A model generated the notes under the pieces. It saw only the letters and a list, made by a program, of their open reading frames with translations. It had not been told where the DNA came from and made no database searches. DNA of 42,468 bases, taken from Planctomycetaceae bacterium. Its GTDB lineage: Bacteria; Planctomycetota; Phycisphaerae; SM23-33. Below are positions 23,211 to 32,472 of the stretch, piece by piece. The translations under genes were made by a program, and so were the position numbers. Positions within the stretch are counted from its first letter, which is position 1; each line of letters begins with the position of its first letter. The DNA is taken from positions 1 through 42,468 of the forward strand of contig JAJFVE010000124.1 in the NCBI GenBank assembly GCA_021371965.1, in the 5' to 3' direction.

Positions 23211-24659
23211 ATGCGTAGCGCCCTTTCCATCACGCTGGCCGCTTGCCTCCTTCTGGTGGGTATGTCCTCACCAGTCTTCGCCCAGGCCGGCGTGCCGCCG
23301 GCCCCCCAGGCCGGGGCCACCGGCGTCGACCTCTCGCAGCAGCTTGAGCCGCGAATCAAGTACTGGGTCGGCATGATCACCAGCGCCTCCAATCGAACCG
23401 AAATCTACAACGCGCGACGCGGACTGACGCTGGACTTCCACGCCGACGGCGGCCCCGAGTACGCCCCCGCCTTCGCCGCGATTCTCGATCGCACCATCGC
23501 TCCGCTGCTGGAGGGTCTCAAGGCCGACGACCCGATGCTGGCCGCCAAGCAGATCAACCTGGCGATGGCGCTGACGATGACGCATCAACCGGCGATCGAA
23601 TCCTCGCTCAGGAAGATGGTCGTCAGCCCCAACGTGGCCGTGCGATACATGGGCTGGGGCGGCTACAAGCAGATCCGCCCGGCGCTGCTGGCCGGCGGCG
23701 AGGGTCCGGCGATGGAATTGATCGCCACAGTCGCAACGGCCTCGAAAACCGAGGAGTCGCCCATGGTCGTCGGGGCCATGTTTGAAGCCATGAGCTTCAG
23801 CCAGGGCGGAACGTCGGCTTCCATGACCGGGAAGGTTCGCCAGGCCGTGCTCGACGTGCTGTCGCAGAACTGGAGCACCTGCTGCCGACAAGTGCTTTCG
23901 GCCGACCCCGCTTGGGCTGAGGCCTGCATGCCCGCCATGCCCATCCTCAGCGATGTCGATGCCGGGCTGGGCGGCGACAACAAGGCCATCCGCAGGAAAG
24001 TGCGCCAGATGATGGTCGACATGGCTTGGTGCGCGGCCCGGATCTACGAAAAGGCCGATACGCGGCTTACTGAAGTCGAAGCCGAGCGAGCCAAGGCCAA
24101 CGCGGCCGAGGTTCAGCCTCCAGCCGCGCCGGCCCCGGCTGAAAACGCGGGTCCCGGCAACTTGACCCCCACGCAAATGGCGCAGAGCCTGGTAGACAGC
24201 TCGCTGGCGCAGATCCGTCCCAAGGCGTCGACTCCCGCCAAGACCACCCCGCCAGCCAAGACCACGCCTGTGGCAAAGCCGGCCGCGCCCGCTCACCCGG
24301 TCACGAAGGTGGATCATCTGGCCGGCGACCCGACCGCCGGCGGACCGGTGCAAAAAGCCAAAGAGCCTACCACCAAACCCAAGCTTCCCTCCAAGCCCAT
24401 AGTCCAGAGGAGCGTCCAGGAAGAATCGTTGGGCGAACTGGTGCTGGCGAACGCCTCATTGCTGCGATCGGTCGAAATGGCGATGGCGGCAAGCTCCGAT
24501 AGCTCGCGCAATCCCATCCGGCGGGCCTTGGCCTCCACCGACGACAAGGAACGCGGCGCCAAAGTCCTTCAGGCCATCGGCGAGTGGGTGGAAGCATTCA
24601 AGACCGACGGCGTCCACCTGCCCCTGGAATCGGACTTCAACGCCGACTCGGCGAAATAA
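23211..24659 (+). CDS. Secreted hypothetical protein with long Pro/Ala/Lys/Thr linker
   Basis: A 482-residue protein of unknown function. The N-terminus MRSALSITLAACLLLVGMSS ends in F-A-Q-A, a clear signal peptide cut after about residue 25. Residues about 35-285 are predominantly helical, resembling HEAT-like repeats. Residues about 295-400 form a low-complexity linker rich in P, A, K and T (PAKTTPPAKTTPVAKPAAP), then a short helical C-terminal region. The ATG follows AAGGGATAATC, and a strong promoter lies upstream. The start of the binding-protein gene is only 24 bases after its stop, so it is probably the first gene of the importer operon and may be a periplasmic scaffold; this is inference. 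Confidence 0.75.
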   Translation: MRSALSITLAACLLLVGMSSPVFAQAGVPPAPQAGATGVDLSQQLEPRIKYWVGMITSASNRTEIYNARRGLTLDFHADGGPEYAPAFAAILDRTIAPLLEGLKADDPMLAAKQINLAMALTMTHQPAIESSLRKMVVSPNVAVRYMGWGGYKQIRPALLAGGEGPAMELIATVATASKTEESPMVVGAMFEAMSFSQGGTSASMTGKVRQAVLDVLSQNWSTCCRQVLSADPAWAEACMPAMPILSDVDAGLGGDNKAIRRKVRQMMVDMAWCAARIYEKADTRLTEVEAERAKANAAEVQPPAAPAPAENAGPGNLTPTQMAQSLVDSSLAQIRPKASTPAKTTPPAKTTPVAKPAAPAHPVTKVDHLAGDPTAGGPVQKAKEPTTKPKLPSKPIVQRSVQEESLGELVLANASLLRSVEMAMAASSDSSRNPIRRALASTDDKERGAKVLQAIGEWVEAFKTDGVHLPLESDFNADSAK

Positions 24660-24682
24660 CTGCAAGGACGCAAAGGCCCTTC

Positions 24683-26881
24683 ATGCTCGTTCGCAAGCTG
24701 CTGCTGGTACCGCTGGTGGTCATCATCGCCTGGATGATCGTGGCGTTTTTCGTCGTCCGCAATGCACACGTCGTGCATAAAGTCGATGAGTTGACGCTGG
24801 GCAGCATCGGCGAGCCGGACGACCTGAACCCCATCATTTCACAAACCACCGCGGCGTCGGAAGTCGCGCAGTTTCTCTTCAACGGCCTGCTGAAATATGA
24901 TCAGGACTTCAATGTCGTCGGCGACCTGGCCGAGGACTACCGCATCACGCAGACCTCGACGGCGTTCTTCAATTCCGACGCCGACGCCGCCGCTGCGCTA
25001 GACAAACTCAACGCCGCCAAAGACCGCTGGGCCGCCATGAAGCTTCTGGCAGTCAAACAGGATGCCAGCCGCCTCTTGCTGCAGTTCGGCAGCGCAACCG
25101 ACCGCGTGACGGCCGGCACCAGCTACGAAGACGACCTCTTCAAAATCGTCGACCGCAAGGCACTGCGGCCGGTGACGGTGCTGACCCTGGAGTTCGACAA
25201 GGACCGCAAACTCCCCGGCGGCGCAACAGCCGACACCGAGAACGTCAAGAAGCTCATCGCCGCGGTCGCCGGGCAGACCAGGGCCGCCTCGCTGCACGAG
25301 ATGATCGCCGTCGGCGAATCGCTGCTGAGCGTGTCGGTCGCCGGCGACACCAAGGCCTTCGCCGAGACGCTGACCAGAAGCTTTGTCATGCCCCTGGCGC
25401 AGGCGGCCGCCACTCAGGGCGCTGCGTCTTTGACGGCGGATAAACCCGCCGAGACGGAAGAGCCGGCGATCTCCATCATGGAGTCGCTCGACGAGGCGCT
25501 GCTCAACGAGCCGGTCTTCACGTTCAAGCTTCGCAAGGGCGTGCGCTGGCACGACAACCAGGAAGTCACCGCCCACGATGCGGCTTTTACGTATTACAGC
25601 ATCATCGACCCGAAGTACCGCTCGCCCCGCGCGTCGGATTACTGGACGATCAAGAGCGTGGCCACCCCGGACGACTACACCTTCGTCGTCACCTATCGCG
25701 TTCCGTATACCGACTGCACATCGAGCTGGATGATGGGCCTGATCCCGCGGCACATCCTGGAAGGCAAGAGCGGCAACTGGTGGGCGGATCATTTCAACAG
25801 CACGCCCATCGGGACCGGCCCGTACAAGAACGTCGAGTGGGTCCACAACGAATACCTGAAGATGCAGGCCAACGAGGATTACTTCGAGGGTCCGCCGAAT
25901 CTCAAGTCGTTCGCCTACCGTATTCTGCCCGACGAGTTCGTCAACCAGGTGGCCTTCGAGGCCCGCGGATTCGACGTCGACGGCGTGCGCCCCGACCAGG
26001 TGGCGGAATACAAACACAATCCGCGGTTCCGCACCTTCAGCCGCCCCGCCGACGCGTACGACTACATCGGGTGGAATCTCAAGAAGCCACTGTTCCAGGA
26101 TAAGCGGGTCCGCGCGGCGCTGGCGTACGCGGTCAACGTCGACAACATCATCAAGTACATCTATCGCGGCCAGGCCCGCGCCAGCAACGGCCCGTTCCCC
26201 TATCACGAGTGGTATGGCAGCCCGAACCTGCCGACGATCCCGTACGATCCGGAAAAAGCCAAGGCGCTGCTGGCCGAGGCGGGCTGGAAAGACCGCGACA
26301 GCGACGGATACCTGGTCAAGGACGGCAAGCGGTTCGAGTTCAACCTCATCACCAACAACGGCAACGCCCTGCGCCTGGCGATCCAGGTGCTCGTCCAGAG
26401 CGATCTGAAGAAGATCGGGATCAAGGTCAATACCTCGACCTACGAGTGGGCGGCCTTCATCAAGAACTACATCAACACGCAGACCTTCGACGCCTGCGTG
26501 CTGGGCTGGAGTTTGGGCAAGAGCGTCGACCAGTTCCAGCTCTGGCACAGCTCGATGATCAAGCCGCCGGGCCTGAACTTCTGCTCATACAACAACAAAG
26601 AGGTCGACGCCCTGCTTTCGGAGATCCGCACCACCTTCGACCGCCAGAAGCTCACGAGCCTCTGCCAGCGGATGCAGAAGATCGTCTACGACGATCAGCC
26701 GTTCCTGTTTCTCTCGACGCCGATCCCGACGACGGCCATCTGGAAAGACCAGTACGTCGTCCGCCGCCCCGACGGCAAGGGCGGATGGATCGTCGGTCCG
26801 ATTGAAAATACCCCCGCCGGGGTTACGTACTACATGCAATGGTGGGCGCCGCGATCGATCGCGCCGAACCTGAAGCCCTGA
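24683..26881 (+). CDS. ABC importer substrate-binding protein (family 5, peptide/oligosaccharide) with large insertion
   Basis: A 732-residue SBP_bac_5-family protein. The N-terminal helix (about residues 5-25) lacks a lipobox Cys, so it is probably membrane-anchored. The core starts at LTLGSIGEPDDLNPIISQT and continues to L82-A-E-D-Y-R-I-T, after which the usual FKLRKGVRWHD motif comes only at residue 276 onwards. About 180 residues, containing helical stretches and ending near ISIMESLDEALL, are thus inserted between two normally adjacent segments. The C-terminal lobe (GTGPYKNVEW, LKKPLFQDKRVRAALAYAV, PYDPEKAKALLAEAGW) is ordinary. AAAGG lies 6 bases before the ATG. Confidence 0.9.
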   Translation: MLVRKLLLVPLVVIIAWMIVAFFVVRNAHVVHKVDELTLGSIGEPDDLNPIISQTTAASEVAQFLFNGLLKYDQDFNVVGDLAEDYRITQTSTAFFNSDADAAAALDKLNAAKDRWAAMKLLAVKQDASRLLLQFGSATDRVTAGTSYEDDLFKIVDRKALRPVTVLTLEFDKDRKLPGGATADTENVKKLIAAVAGQTRAASLHEMIAVGESLLSVSVAGDTKAFAETLTRSFVMPLAQAAATQGAASLTADKPAETEEPAISIMESLDEALLNEPVFTFKLRKGVRWHDNQEVTAHDAAFTYYSIIDPKYRSPRASDYWTIKSVATPDDYTFVVTYRVPYTDCTSSWMMGLIPRHILEGKSGNWWADHFNSTPIGTGPYKNVEWVHNEYLKMQANEDYFEGPPNLKSFAYRILPDEFVNQVAFEARGFDVDGVRPDQVAEYKHNPRFRTFSRPADAYDYIGWNLKKPLFQDKRVRAALAYAVNVDNIIKYIYRGQARASNGPFPYHEWYGSPNLPTIPYDPEKAKALLAEAGWKDRDSDGYLVKDGKRFEFNLITNNGNALRLAIQVLVQSDLKKIGIKVNTSTYEWAAFIKNYINTQTFDACVLGWSLGKSVDQFQLWHSSMIKPPGLNFCSYNNKEVDALLSEIRTTFDRQKLTSLCQRMQKIVYDDQPFLFLSTPIPTTAIWKDQYVVRRPDGKGGWIVGPIENTPAGVTYYMQWWAPRSIAPNLKP

Positions 26882-26886
26882 CGCCT

Positions 26887-27855
26887 ATGTGGACCTTCAT
26901 CATAAGACGGCTGCTGATTTCGATCCCGCTGCTGATCGGGATCACCATCATCAGCTTCCTGATCATCAATCTCGCTCCCGGCGGGCAGGTGGCCCTGCCG
27001 GGCATGGAAATGAACCCGGGGCTCAATCCCAAGGTCCGCGAGATGATCGCCAAGCAGTTCCACTTCGACCGGTCCCTGCCGGTGCAGTACGTCCTGATGA
27101 TGAAGGACATGGTCACCGGCGATCTGACCAGCTTCAAGGACCAGCGCAGCGCCATCGGCAAGGTCCTCGAGCGGCTCCCGGCCACGCTGGCGTTGAGCGT
27201 GATGGCGTTCCTCATAAGCACCGGCGGCTCGCTGCCGCTGGGGATCTACGCCAGCCGCCACAAAGGCCGATGGCGCGACAAGGTCATCAGCGTCGCCAGC
27301 TTCGCGATGCTCTCGCTGCCGAGCTTCTGGGTGGCATACATGCTCGTGCTGCTGATCGTGCGGGTGCTGCATATCCCCGCCCTGGGCCTCAGTACGTTCG
27401 GTGTGGATTTCCAGAACGGTTTCCGCGAGGCCGTCGACGTGAGCTGGCACGTGTTCATGCCCGCGGTGGTGCTGGCGCTGGGCGGCATCGCCGGCGAGAG
27501 CCGCTACATGCGGGCCTCCATGGTCGAGGCCATGAATGAAGATTACATCCGCACCGCCCGCGCCAAGGGGCTGTCGGAATCGGCCGTGGCGTACAAGCAC
27601 GCCCTGCGCAACAGCCTGCGCCCCATCGTGACGTTCGTGGGGTATCTGCTGCCGGCGTTTCTGGGCGGCGCGGTGATCATCGAGCAGATTTTCGGATACC
27701 CCGGCATGGGGCGCCTGATGTACCAGGCCCTGCTGGAGCGCGACATGCCTGTATTAATGGTCGAGCTGACGATCGGCTCGGCGCTGCTGCTGGTGGGCAA
27801 TATGATCGCCGACGTGCTGTACGCGGTGGTCGACCCCCGCGTGAGACCCAACTGA
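26887..27855 (+). CDS. ABC importer permease, DppB/OppB type
   Basis: A 322-residue inner-membrane permease of the peptide/nickel family. N-terminal helix FIIRRLLISIPLLIGIT, then the conserved R-L-P-A-T and the cytoplasmic EAA loop (EAMNEDYIRTARAKGLSESA...HALRNS), ending GYPGMGRLMYQALLERDMPV, the DppB signature. Its ATG lies 5 bases after the SBP stop. Forms the channel with the following permease. Confidence 0.95.
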   Translation: MWTFIIRRLLISIPLLIGITIISFLIINLAPGGQVALPGMEMNPGLNPKVREMIAKQFHFDRSLPVQYVLMMKDMVTGDLTSFKDQRSAIGKVLERLPATLALSVMAFLISTGGSLPLGIYASRHKGRWRDKVISVASFAMLSLPSFWVAYMLVLLIVRVLHIPALGLSTFGVDFQNGFREAVDVSWHVFMPAVVLALGGIAGESRYMRASMVEAMNEDYIRTARAKGLSESAVAYKHALRNSLRPIVTFVGYLLPAFLGGAVIIEQIFGYPGMGRLMYQALLERDMPVLMVELTIGSALLLVGNMIADVLYAVVDPRVRPN

Positions 27856-27863
27856 GCCAGACC

Positions 27864-28775
27864 ATGCCAGACGGAGCCACACAACCCGCGATCGACGCCC
27901 CGCAGGAACCGGTCCTCAAGCAGATCGGCTTCTGGCAGCGCTTCCGCAAGAACGGACCGGCCGTGACGGCTTTGGTCGTGATGGTCCTGCTGTTCGTCAT
28001 CGGCATGGGCTACTGGGCACTGCACGGGCTGGGCGTGAACTGGCCGGCCGATCCGCTGGAGCCCAACCCGCCGGCGCAGTTGATCGCCCCGTGCTGGCAG
28101 CACCCGCTGGGCACCGACGACCTCGGGCGCGACGTCATGTCCCGCGTGCTGCTGGGGGCGCACGTGTCGTTGATGATCGGGTTCGTGGCCGTCGGCATCG
28201 CCATCGTCATCGGGATCATCCTGGGCAGCATCAGCGGATACTTCGGCGGCTGGGTCGACATGGTCATCATGCGATTCGTCGACATGATGATGTGCATCCC
28301 GACCTTCTTCCTGATCCTGACCGTCGCGGCGCTGCTGCAGCCGAGCATCTGGATCGTCGCACTGATCATCGGCGTCACCAGTTGGATGGGCACCGCACGG
28401 CTGGTGCGGGCCGAGTTCCTCTCCCTGCGCGAGATGGACTACGTGCAGGCCGCCCGCGCCACCGGCGCCGGTCATGCGCGGATCATCTTCCGCCATGTCC
28501 TGCCCAACGCCCTGCCGCCGGTGTTCGTCACGGCCGTGCTCGGCGTGGCCGGGGCGATCCTCACCGAAGCCTCCCTGAGCTACCTGGGCTTCGGCGTACA
28601 GCCGCCCGACCCGAGTTGGGGCAACATTATTTCCGGCGGCAAGCAGTACATCCTCGACGCCTGGTGGCTGATCGTCTTCCCGTCGGTGGCGATCTTCATC
28701 ACCACGCTGTCGTTCTATGTGGCCGGCGAGGGCATGCGTGTGGCGATGGATCCCAAGGAAACCAAACAGATATGA
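27864..28775 (+). CDS. ABC importer permease, DppC/OppC type
   Basis: A 303-residue partner permease. An N-terminal cytoplasmic segment and helix VTALVVMVLLFVIGMGYWAL are followed by the OppC hallmark HPLGTDDLGRDVMSRVLLGA, the EAA loop YVQAARATGAGHARIIFRHV and LSYLGFGVQPPDPSWGNII. It begins 8 bases after the preceding gene and its stop overlaps the next start (ATGA). Completes the transmembrane pore of the importer. Confidence 0.95.
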   Translation: MPDGATQPAIDAPQEPVLKQIGFWQRFRKNGPAVTALVVMVLLFVIGMGYWALHGLGVNWPADPLEPNPPAQLIAPCWQHPLGTDDLGRDVMSRVLLGAHVSLMIGFVAVGIAIVIGIILGSISGYFGGWVDMVIMRFVDMMMCIPTFFLILTVAALLQPSIWIVALIIGVTSWMGTARLVRAEFLSLREMDYVQAARATGAGHARIIFRHVLPNALPPVFVTAVLGVAGAILTEASLSYLGFGVQPPDPSWGNIISGGKQYILDAWWLIVFPSVAIFITTLSFYVAGEGMRVAMDPKETKQI

Positions 28776-29764
28776 CGCCCCGCGAACCACTGTTGACCGT
28801 GCGCGACTTGAAGACGTATTTCCATACGGATCAGGGCGTCGTGCGCGCCGTCGACGGCGTGAGCTTTGAGATCGGCCGCGGCGAAATCTTTGCCCTCGTC
28901 GGCGAGAGCGGCTGCGGCAAGAGCGTCACGGCGTACTCGATCCTGCGCCTGCTGCCCTGCCCGCCAGGGCGCATCGAGGCCGACGCCGTCGACCTGGACG
29001 GAATGGACCTGCTGCGCCTGGGCGAGGACGAGATGCGCCGCGTGCGCGGGCGGCTGGTCAGCATGGTCTTCCAGGAGCCTATGACCAGCCTCAACCCCGT
29101 CTACACCTGCGGCAACCAGATTCTCGAAGCCGTCGAGCTGCACCGCGGCCTCAAGGATCAGCAGGCCCGCGAGCTGGGCATCGAGATGCTCCGCAAGGTG
29201 GGCATCCCCGAGCCGCAGCGCCGCTTCGACGAATACCCCCACCAGATGTCCGGCGGCATGCGACAGCGCGTGATGATCGCGATGGCCCTGTCGTGCAATC
29301 CCAAGCTCCTGATCGCAGACGAGCCCACCACGGCCCTCGACGTGACCATCCAGGCGCAGATCCTCGACCTGTTGGCCGAGATCCAGGCCGACACCGGCCT
29401 GAGCATCCTCATGATCACGCACGACCTGGCCGTCGTCGCCGAGACCGCCCACCGCGTGGCCGTCATGTACGCATCGAAGATCGTCGAGATGACCGACAAG
29501 CAGACGCTCTTCAACGACCCGCGCCACCCGTACACGCTGGGCCTGCTGGCCTCGGTGCCGCAGCTGGGCCAGGAGGCCGCGCGGCTCAACGCCATCGCCG
29601 GCTCGGTGCCCAACCCGCTGGCGTTCCCGGCCGGCTGCAAGTTCCACCCGCGCTGCCCCGTAGGCCACGGCCTCAAACGCTGCCAGACGCAAGAACCCGA
29701 GCTTCGCGAAGTAGCCCCAGGCCACTGGGCCGCCTGCTGGGAATGCAAGGGATACGAACGGTAA
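28772..29764 (+). CDS. ABC importer ATPase, OppD/DppD type
   Basis: A 330-residue ATP-binding subunit. Walker A is GESGCGKS (44-51); the Q-loop V-F-Q-E-P-M-T-S-L-N, signature M-S-G-G-M-R-Q-R, Walker B L-L-I-A-D-E-P-T-T-A-L-D and H-switch (MITHDLAVV) are intact. The C-terminal oligopeptide domain has GCKFHPRCP and further cysteines (CQT, CWEC), which in this family can bind an iron-sulfur cluster. The ATG overlaps the permease stop. It pairs with the following ATPase. Confidence 0.95.
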   Translation: MTPREPLLTVRDLKTYFHTDQGVVRAVDGVSFEIGRGEIFALVGESGCGKSVTAYSILRLLPCPPGRIEADAVDLDGMDLLRLGEDEMRRVRGRLVSMVFQEPMTSLNPVYTCGNQILEAVELHRGLKDQQARELGIEMLRKVGIPEPQRRFDEYPHQMSGGMRQRVMIAMALSCNPKLLIADEPTTALDVTIQAQILDLLAEIQADTGLSILMITHDLAVVAETAHRVAVMYASKIVEMTDKQTLFNDPRHPYTLGLLASVPQLGQEAARLNAIAGSVPNPLAFPAGCKFHPRCPVGHGLKRCQTQEPELREVAPGHWAACWECKGYER

Positions 29765-29785
29765 AGCAAGCTCCAAATTCCAAAC

Positions 29786-30847
29786 ATGATCAATACCGCC
29801 CCTGACAATCCGATCCTGACCGTCCGCGGTTTGCGGAAGTTCTTCCCTGTGCGCCGGGGCGTCTTCTCGACCATTCAGGGTTACGTCCGGGCGGTGGACG
29901 GCGTGGACTTCTCCATCGCCCGCGGCCGCACGCTGGGCCTGGTGGGCGAGAGCGGCTCGGGCAAGACCACCGTCGGTCGCACGATCATGAAGCTGATCCC
30001 GGCCTCAGCCGGCCAGGTCGTCTTCAACGACTGGGACGTGATGTCGCTGCGGGGCGATGCGATGCGCCACCTGCGCCGCCGCATGCAGATCATTTTCCAG
30101 GACCCCTTCAGCTCGCTCAATCCGCGCATGCGCGTGGGCGACATCGTCGCTGAGCCGATGCGGGTGCATCGTATGGTCGGCCCGGCCGGCGTCCGCCCGC
30201 GGGTCGCCCAACTGCTCGAGCGCGTGGGTCTGGCGGCCGGGTACGCCTCGCGATACCCGCACGAGTTTTCCGGCGGGCAGCGTCAGCGCATTGGCATCGC
30301 GCGGGCGCTGGCGTCGAACCCCGAGTTCATCGTCTGCGACGAGCCCGTCAGCGCCCTGGACGTCTCGGTGCGGGCGCAGATCCTCAACCTTTTGCAGGAC
30401 CTCCAGGACGAGCTGGGCCTGAGCTATCTGTTCATCGCGCACGACCTGGCCGTCGTCGAGCACTTCGCCGACGAGATAGCCGTCATGTACCTCGGCCGCA
30501 TTGTCGAGATGGCGTCCAAGACCCGCATCATCGGCCATCCGCGGCACCCGTACACCGAGTCGCTGCTGTCCGCCGTGCCGCGCATCCGCCCGCAGGAGCG
30601 CACGCAGCGCATCCGCCTGCAGGGCGAAATGCCCTCGCCGATCAATCCCCCCAGCGGCTGTCCCTTCCACCCCCGCTGCCCGCTGACGCGCCAACTGGCA
30701 CAGGCGTTGGGCGAGGGTCAGACCACGGCCATCACCAGCGAAGGCCAGCAAGTCCGCGTCGTAGCCCGCTGCACGCAGGAAGTCCCCGCCCTGCACCCCA
30801 CAGCCGACGACGCCTCCCACTGCCACGCTTGCCTGCTGCGACCATAG
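29786..30847 (+). CDS. ABC importer ATPase, OppF/DppF type
   Basis: A 353-residue ATP-binding subunit. It starts with [15 protein letters not shown], as in OppF. Walker [10 protein letters not shown] is at 54-62, followed by [18 protein letters not shown], signature F-S-G-G-Q-R-Q-R, Walker B and S-A-L-D, and the C-terminal GCPFHPRCP with an additional Cys later. The C-terminus extends about 50 residues past this motif, with HCHACLLRP at the very end. Separated by 21 bases from the OppD-type gene. Last gene of the importer operon. Confidence 0.94.
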   Translation: MINTAPDNPILTVRGLRKFFPVRRGVFSTIQGYVRAVDGVDFSIARGRTLGLVGESGSGKTTVGRTIMKLIPASAGQVVFNDWDVMSLRGDAMRHLRRRMQIIFQDPFSSLNPRMRVGDIVAEPMRVHRMVGPAGVRPRVAQLLERVGLAAGYASRYPHEFSGGQRQRIGIARALASNPEFIVCDEPVSALDVSVRAQILNLLQDLQDELGLSYLFIAHDLAVVEHFADEIAVMYLGRIVEMASKTRIIGHPRHPYTESLLSAVPRIRPQERTQRIRLQGEMPSPINPPSGCPFHPRCPLTRQLAQALGEGQTTAITSEGQQVRVVARCTQEVPALHPTADDASHCHACLLRP

Positions 30848-30870
30848 CCGCGAACAACACAGATTCGCGG
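30848..30870 (+). terminator. Hairpin after the importer operon
   Basis: CCGCGAA (30848-30854) and TTCGCGG (30864-30870) pair perfectly around a 9-base loop, directly after the last stop codon. There is no T-run after it, so intrinsic termination is uncertain. Confidence 0.3.
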
Positions 30871-30946
30871 GAACTCCAAGGTTGACACCCACGCGGATTG
30901 CTCACTGACCCCGCTTAAAGCCACGTACAGCCACGTTCTTCCGTGA

Positions 30947-31591
30947 TTACGAAACTCCTGCCCACTCGAAACTGAGAGTCTGCCGGCCACAGGAGGAACA
31001 CTTGACGTGTTTGGCCTTACGAATGCTTACTTTGTCGTTCGCATGGCAGGACGGGCAGACATCTTGACCGGCTAGCGCCTTGGCACGTTCGGAGAAACGT
31101 AGCCGGACATATAGTGTCGCCGCCATTTCGACGACGAGTGCCCCCATGGCCAGAATACAGATGAACGAAAAGAATCCCTGCAATAAGCTTCGGCGAAACA
31201 GACTGACTGCAACTGCACAGACTACCGCGAAGACCAGCACCCCAGCACATCCCGTAGTCCCAGGTGAGGCTAGTCGCCGCTTGAGGAAGAGGGTTCCACA
31301 TTGATGGCAAATCACATTCGTAACGCGGACGAATCGACCCTGCCAAAACACGTCGCTCCAGCTATATCCCGTTTTGGAAAGGCATTCCTCTTCGAGTGGG
31401 TGGGCCAGGACTACCAGATGCGGATCACTCACTTCAGCACGCTCGCCTTCGACTTCGCCCAGGGTGACCATTCCTGCAACTTCTGTCTGCGGGCCCTGTG
31501 GATCGTCAACGAAAACGGCTCCGTAATCCTCCGCTAACAGAGAAGTCTGGTGGCCGCAGGCGCTGCAGGTGCCTTGGAAGACCGTTGGCAT
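30947..31591 (-). CDS. Zinc-ribbon membrane protein of unknown function
   Basis: A 214-residue protein. The N-terminal CSACG and the CHQCG at about residue 95 are zinc knuckles. Two membrane helices follow (about 115-135, GVLVFAVVCAVAVSLF, and about 140-165), then a C-terminal pair C-P-S-C-H and C-S-S-C-G. It may be a membrane-anchored metal-binding or sensor protein. ATG 31591 is chosen because the longer frame runs into the heptamer repeats just upstream; the ribosome-binding site is weak. It lies 70 bases downstream of pgl on the same strand. No named family is recognised. Confidence 0.7.
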   Translation of the reverse strand: MPTVFQGTCSACGHQTSLLAEDYGAVFVDDPQGPQTEVAGMVTLGEVEGERAEVSDPHLVVLAHPLEEECLSKTGYSWSDVFWQGRFVRVTNVICHQCGTLFLKRRLASPGTTGCAGVLVFAVVCAVAVSLFRRSLLQGFFSFICILAMGALVVEMAATLYVRLRFSERAKALAGQDVCPSCHANDKVSIRKAKHVKCSSCGRQTLSFEWAGVS

Positions 31592-31616
31592 TCGTTGCTC
31601 GTGATTGGGCCTGAAA

Positions 31617-31658
31617 CGCAATCCGCAATCCGCAATCCGCAATCCCGAATCCGCAATC
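31617..31658 (+). repeat. Six-unit heptamer tandem repeat
   Basis: The unit CGCAATC occurs four times in a row (31617-31644), followed by CCGAATC and another CGCAATC. It lies between the pgl stop and the zinc-ribbon gene. The reverse-strand reading encodes repeats like I-A-D-C-G-L-R, a product often seen in planctomycete intergenic sequence (from memory). Confidence 0.75.
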
Positions 31659-31661
31659 GGA

Positions 31662-32432
31662 TCACTGCGGCTGTATACCCGCCAGCTTGGCGGCCGCGGC
31701 GTCGAGGGCGAAGGTCAGCGTGCCATGGCGGGGGTTCACCCAGGCCGAGGGCAGTTCTACGCGGTCGCTGTCGTCGCCCAGGACTCGGGCGATCGGTTGG
31801 GCCTTGTCGGCGCCGGTCACCAGGAAGACCACGTGCCGCGCCGCGTTGATCAGCGGCAGGGTGAAGGTCATTCGGTTGCGACCGAGCTTGGGCACGTAGT
31901 CGACGGCCACCAGCTTGCTCTTTTCGCCCAACAGCGGCGAGTCGGGGAAGAGGCTGGCGGTGTGGCCGTCGGTGCCCATGCCCAGCAGGATCAGGTCGAA
32001 ACACGGCAGCCTGTCGGGCCCGGTCGGCACGATGCCGCGCACCTGGTCCTCGTAGTCGGCGGCCGCGGCGGCGAGGTCTTCGGCGTCGGTGGGCATGGGG
32101 TGGACGCGCTTGGGCTCGATGGGCAGGTAGTCCAGCAGCGTTCGCTGGACCATGCCGTAATTGCTCTCGATGTCATCGGGCGGCACGTCGCGCTCGTCGC
32201 CGAAGAAGATCTCGACGCTGGCCCAGGGCACGTCGTCCTGCAGGAAGACCCGCGCCATCTTCAGATACAGCGCGTAGGGCGTCGTTCCCCCGGCCAGCGC
32301 CAGTGTGCACAGGCCGCGCGCGTCGACGGCTTCGCCAATGGTCTGGCGGAAGATATCCACCACCGCGTCGGTCACTTGTTCTTCCGTGGCCTTGACGATC
32401 ACGGACACGTTTCTCGTGCTTGCTTTTGACAT
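31662..32432 (-). CDS. pgl: 6-phosphogluconolactonase
   Basis: A 256-residue cytoplasmic enzyme hydrolysing 6-phosphogluconolactone, the second step of the oxidative pentose phosphate pathway. Conserved segments are LALAGGTTPYALYLKMA, F-F-G-D-E-R, S-N-Y-G-M-V, DLILLGMGTDGHTASLFP and the later PRMT-like F-T-L-P-L-I-N. Starts 40 bases after the zwf stop, so it is co-transcribed with the preceding pathway gene. The C-terminus contains a short A/Q-rich tail. Confidence 0.95.
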   Translation of the reverse strand: MSKASTRNVSVIVKATEEQVTDAVVDIFRQTIGEAVDARGLCTLALAGGTTPYALYLKMARVFLQDDVPWASVEIFFGDERDVPPDDIESNYGMVQRTLLDYLPIEPKRVHPMPTDAEDLAAAAADYEDQVRGIVPTGPDRLPCFDLILLGMGTDGHTASLFPDSPLLGEKSKLVAVDYVPKLGRNRMTFTLPLINAARHVVFLVTGADKAQPIARVLGDDSDRVELPSAWVNPRHGTLTFALDAAAAKLAGIQPQ

Positions 32433-32472
32433 GGGCGTTATTCCCGTCTTACCGTAGCCTTATAGCATAACT

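Noticed and set aside
24998..26548. Large minus-strand frame opposite the binding protein
   Set aside because: Antisense artefact of a well-supported SBP gene.
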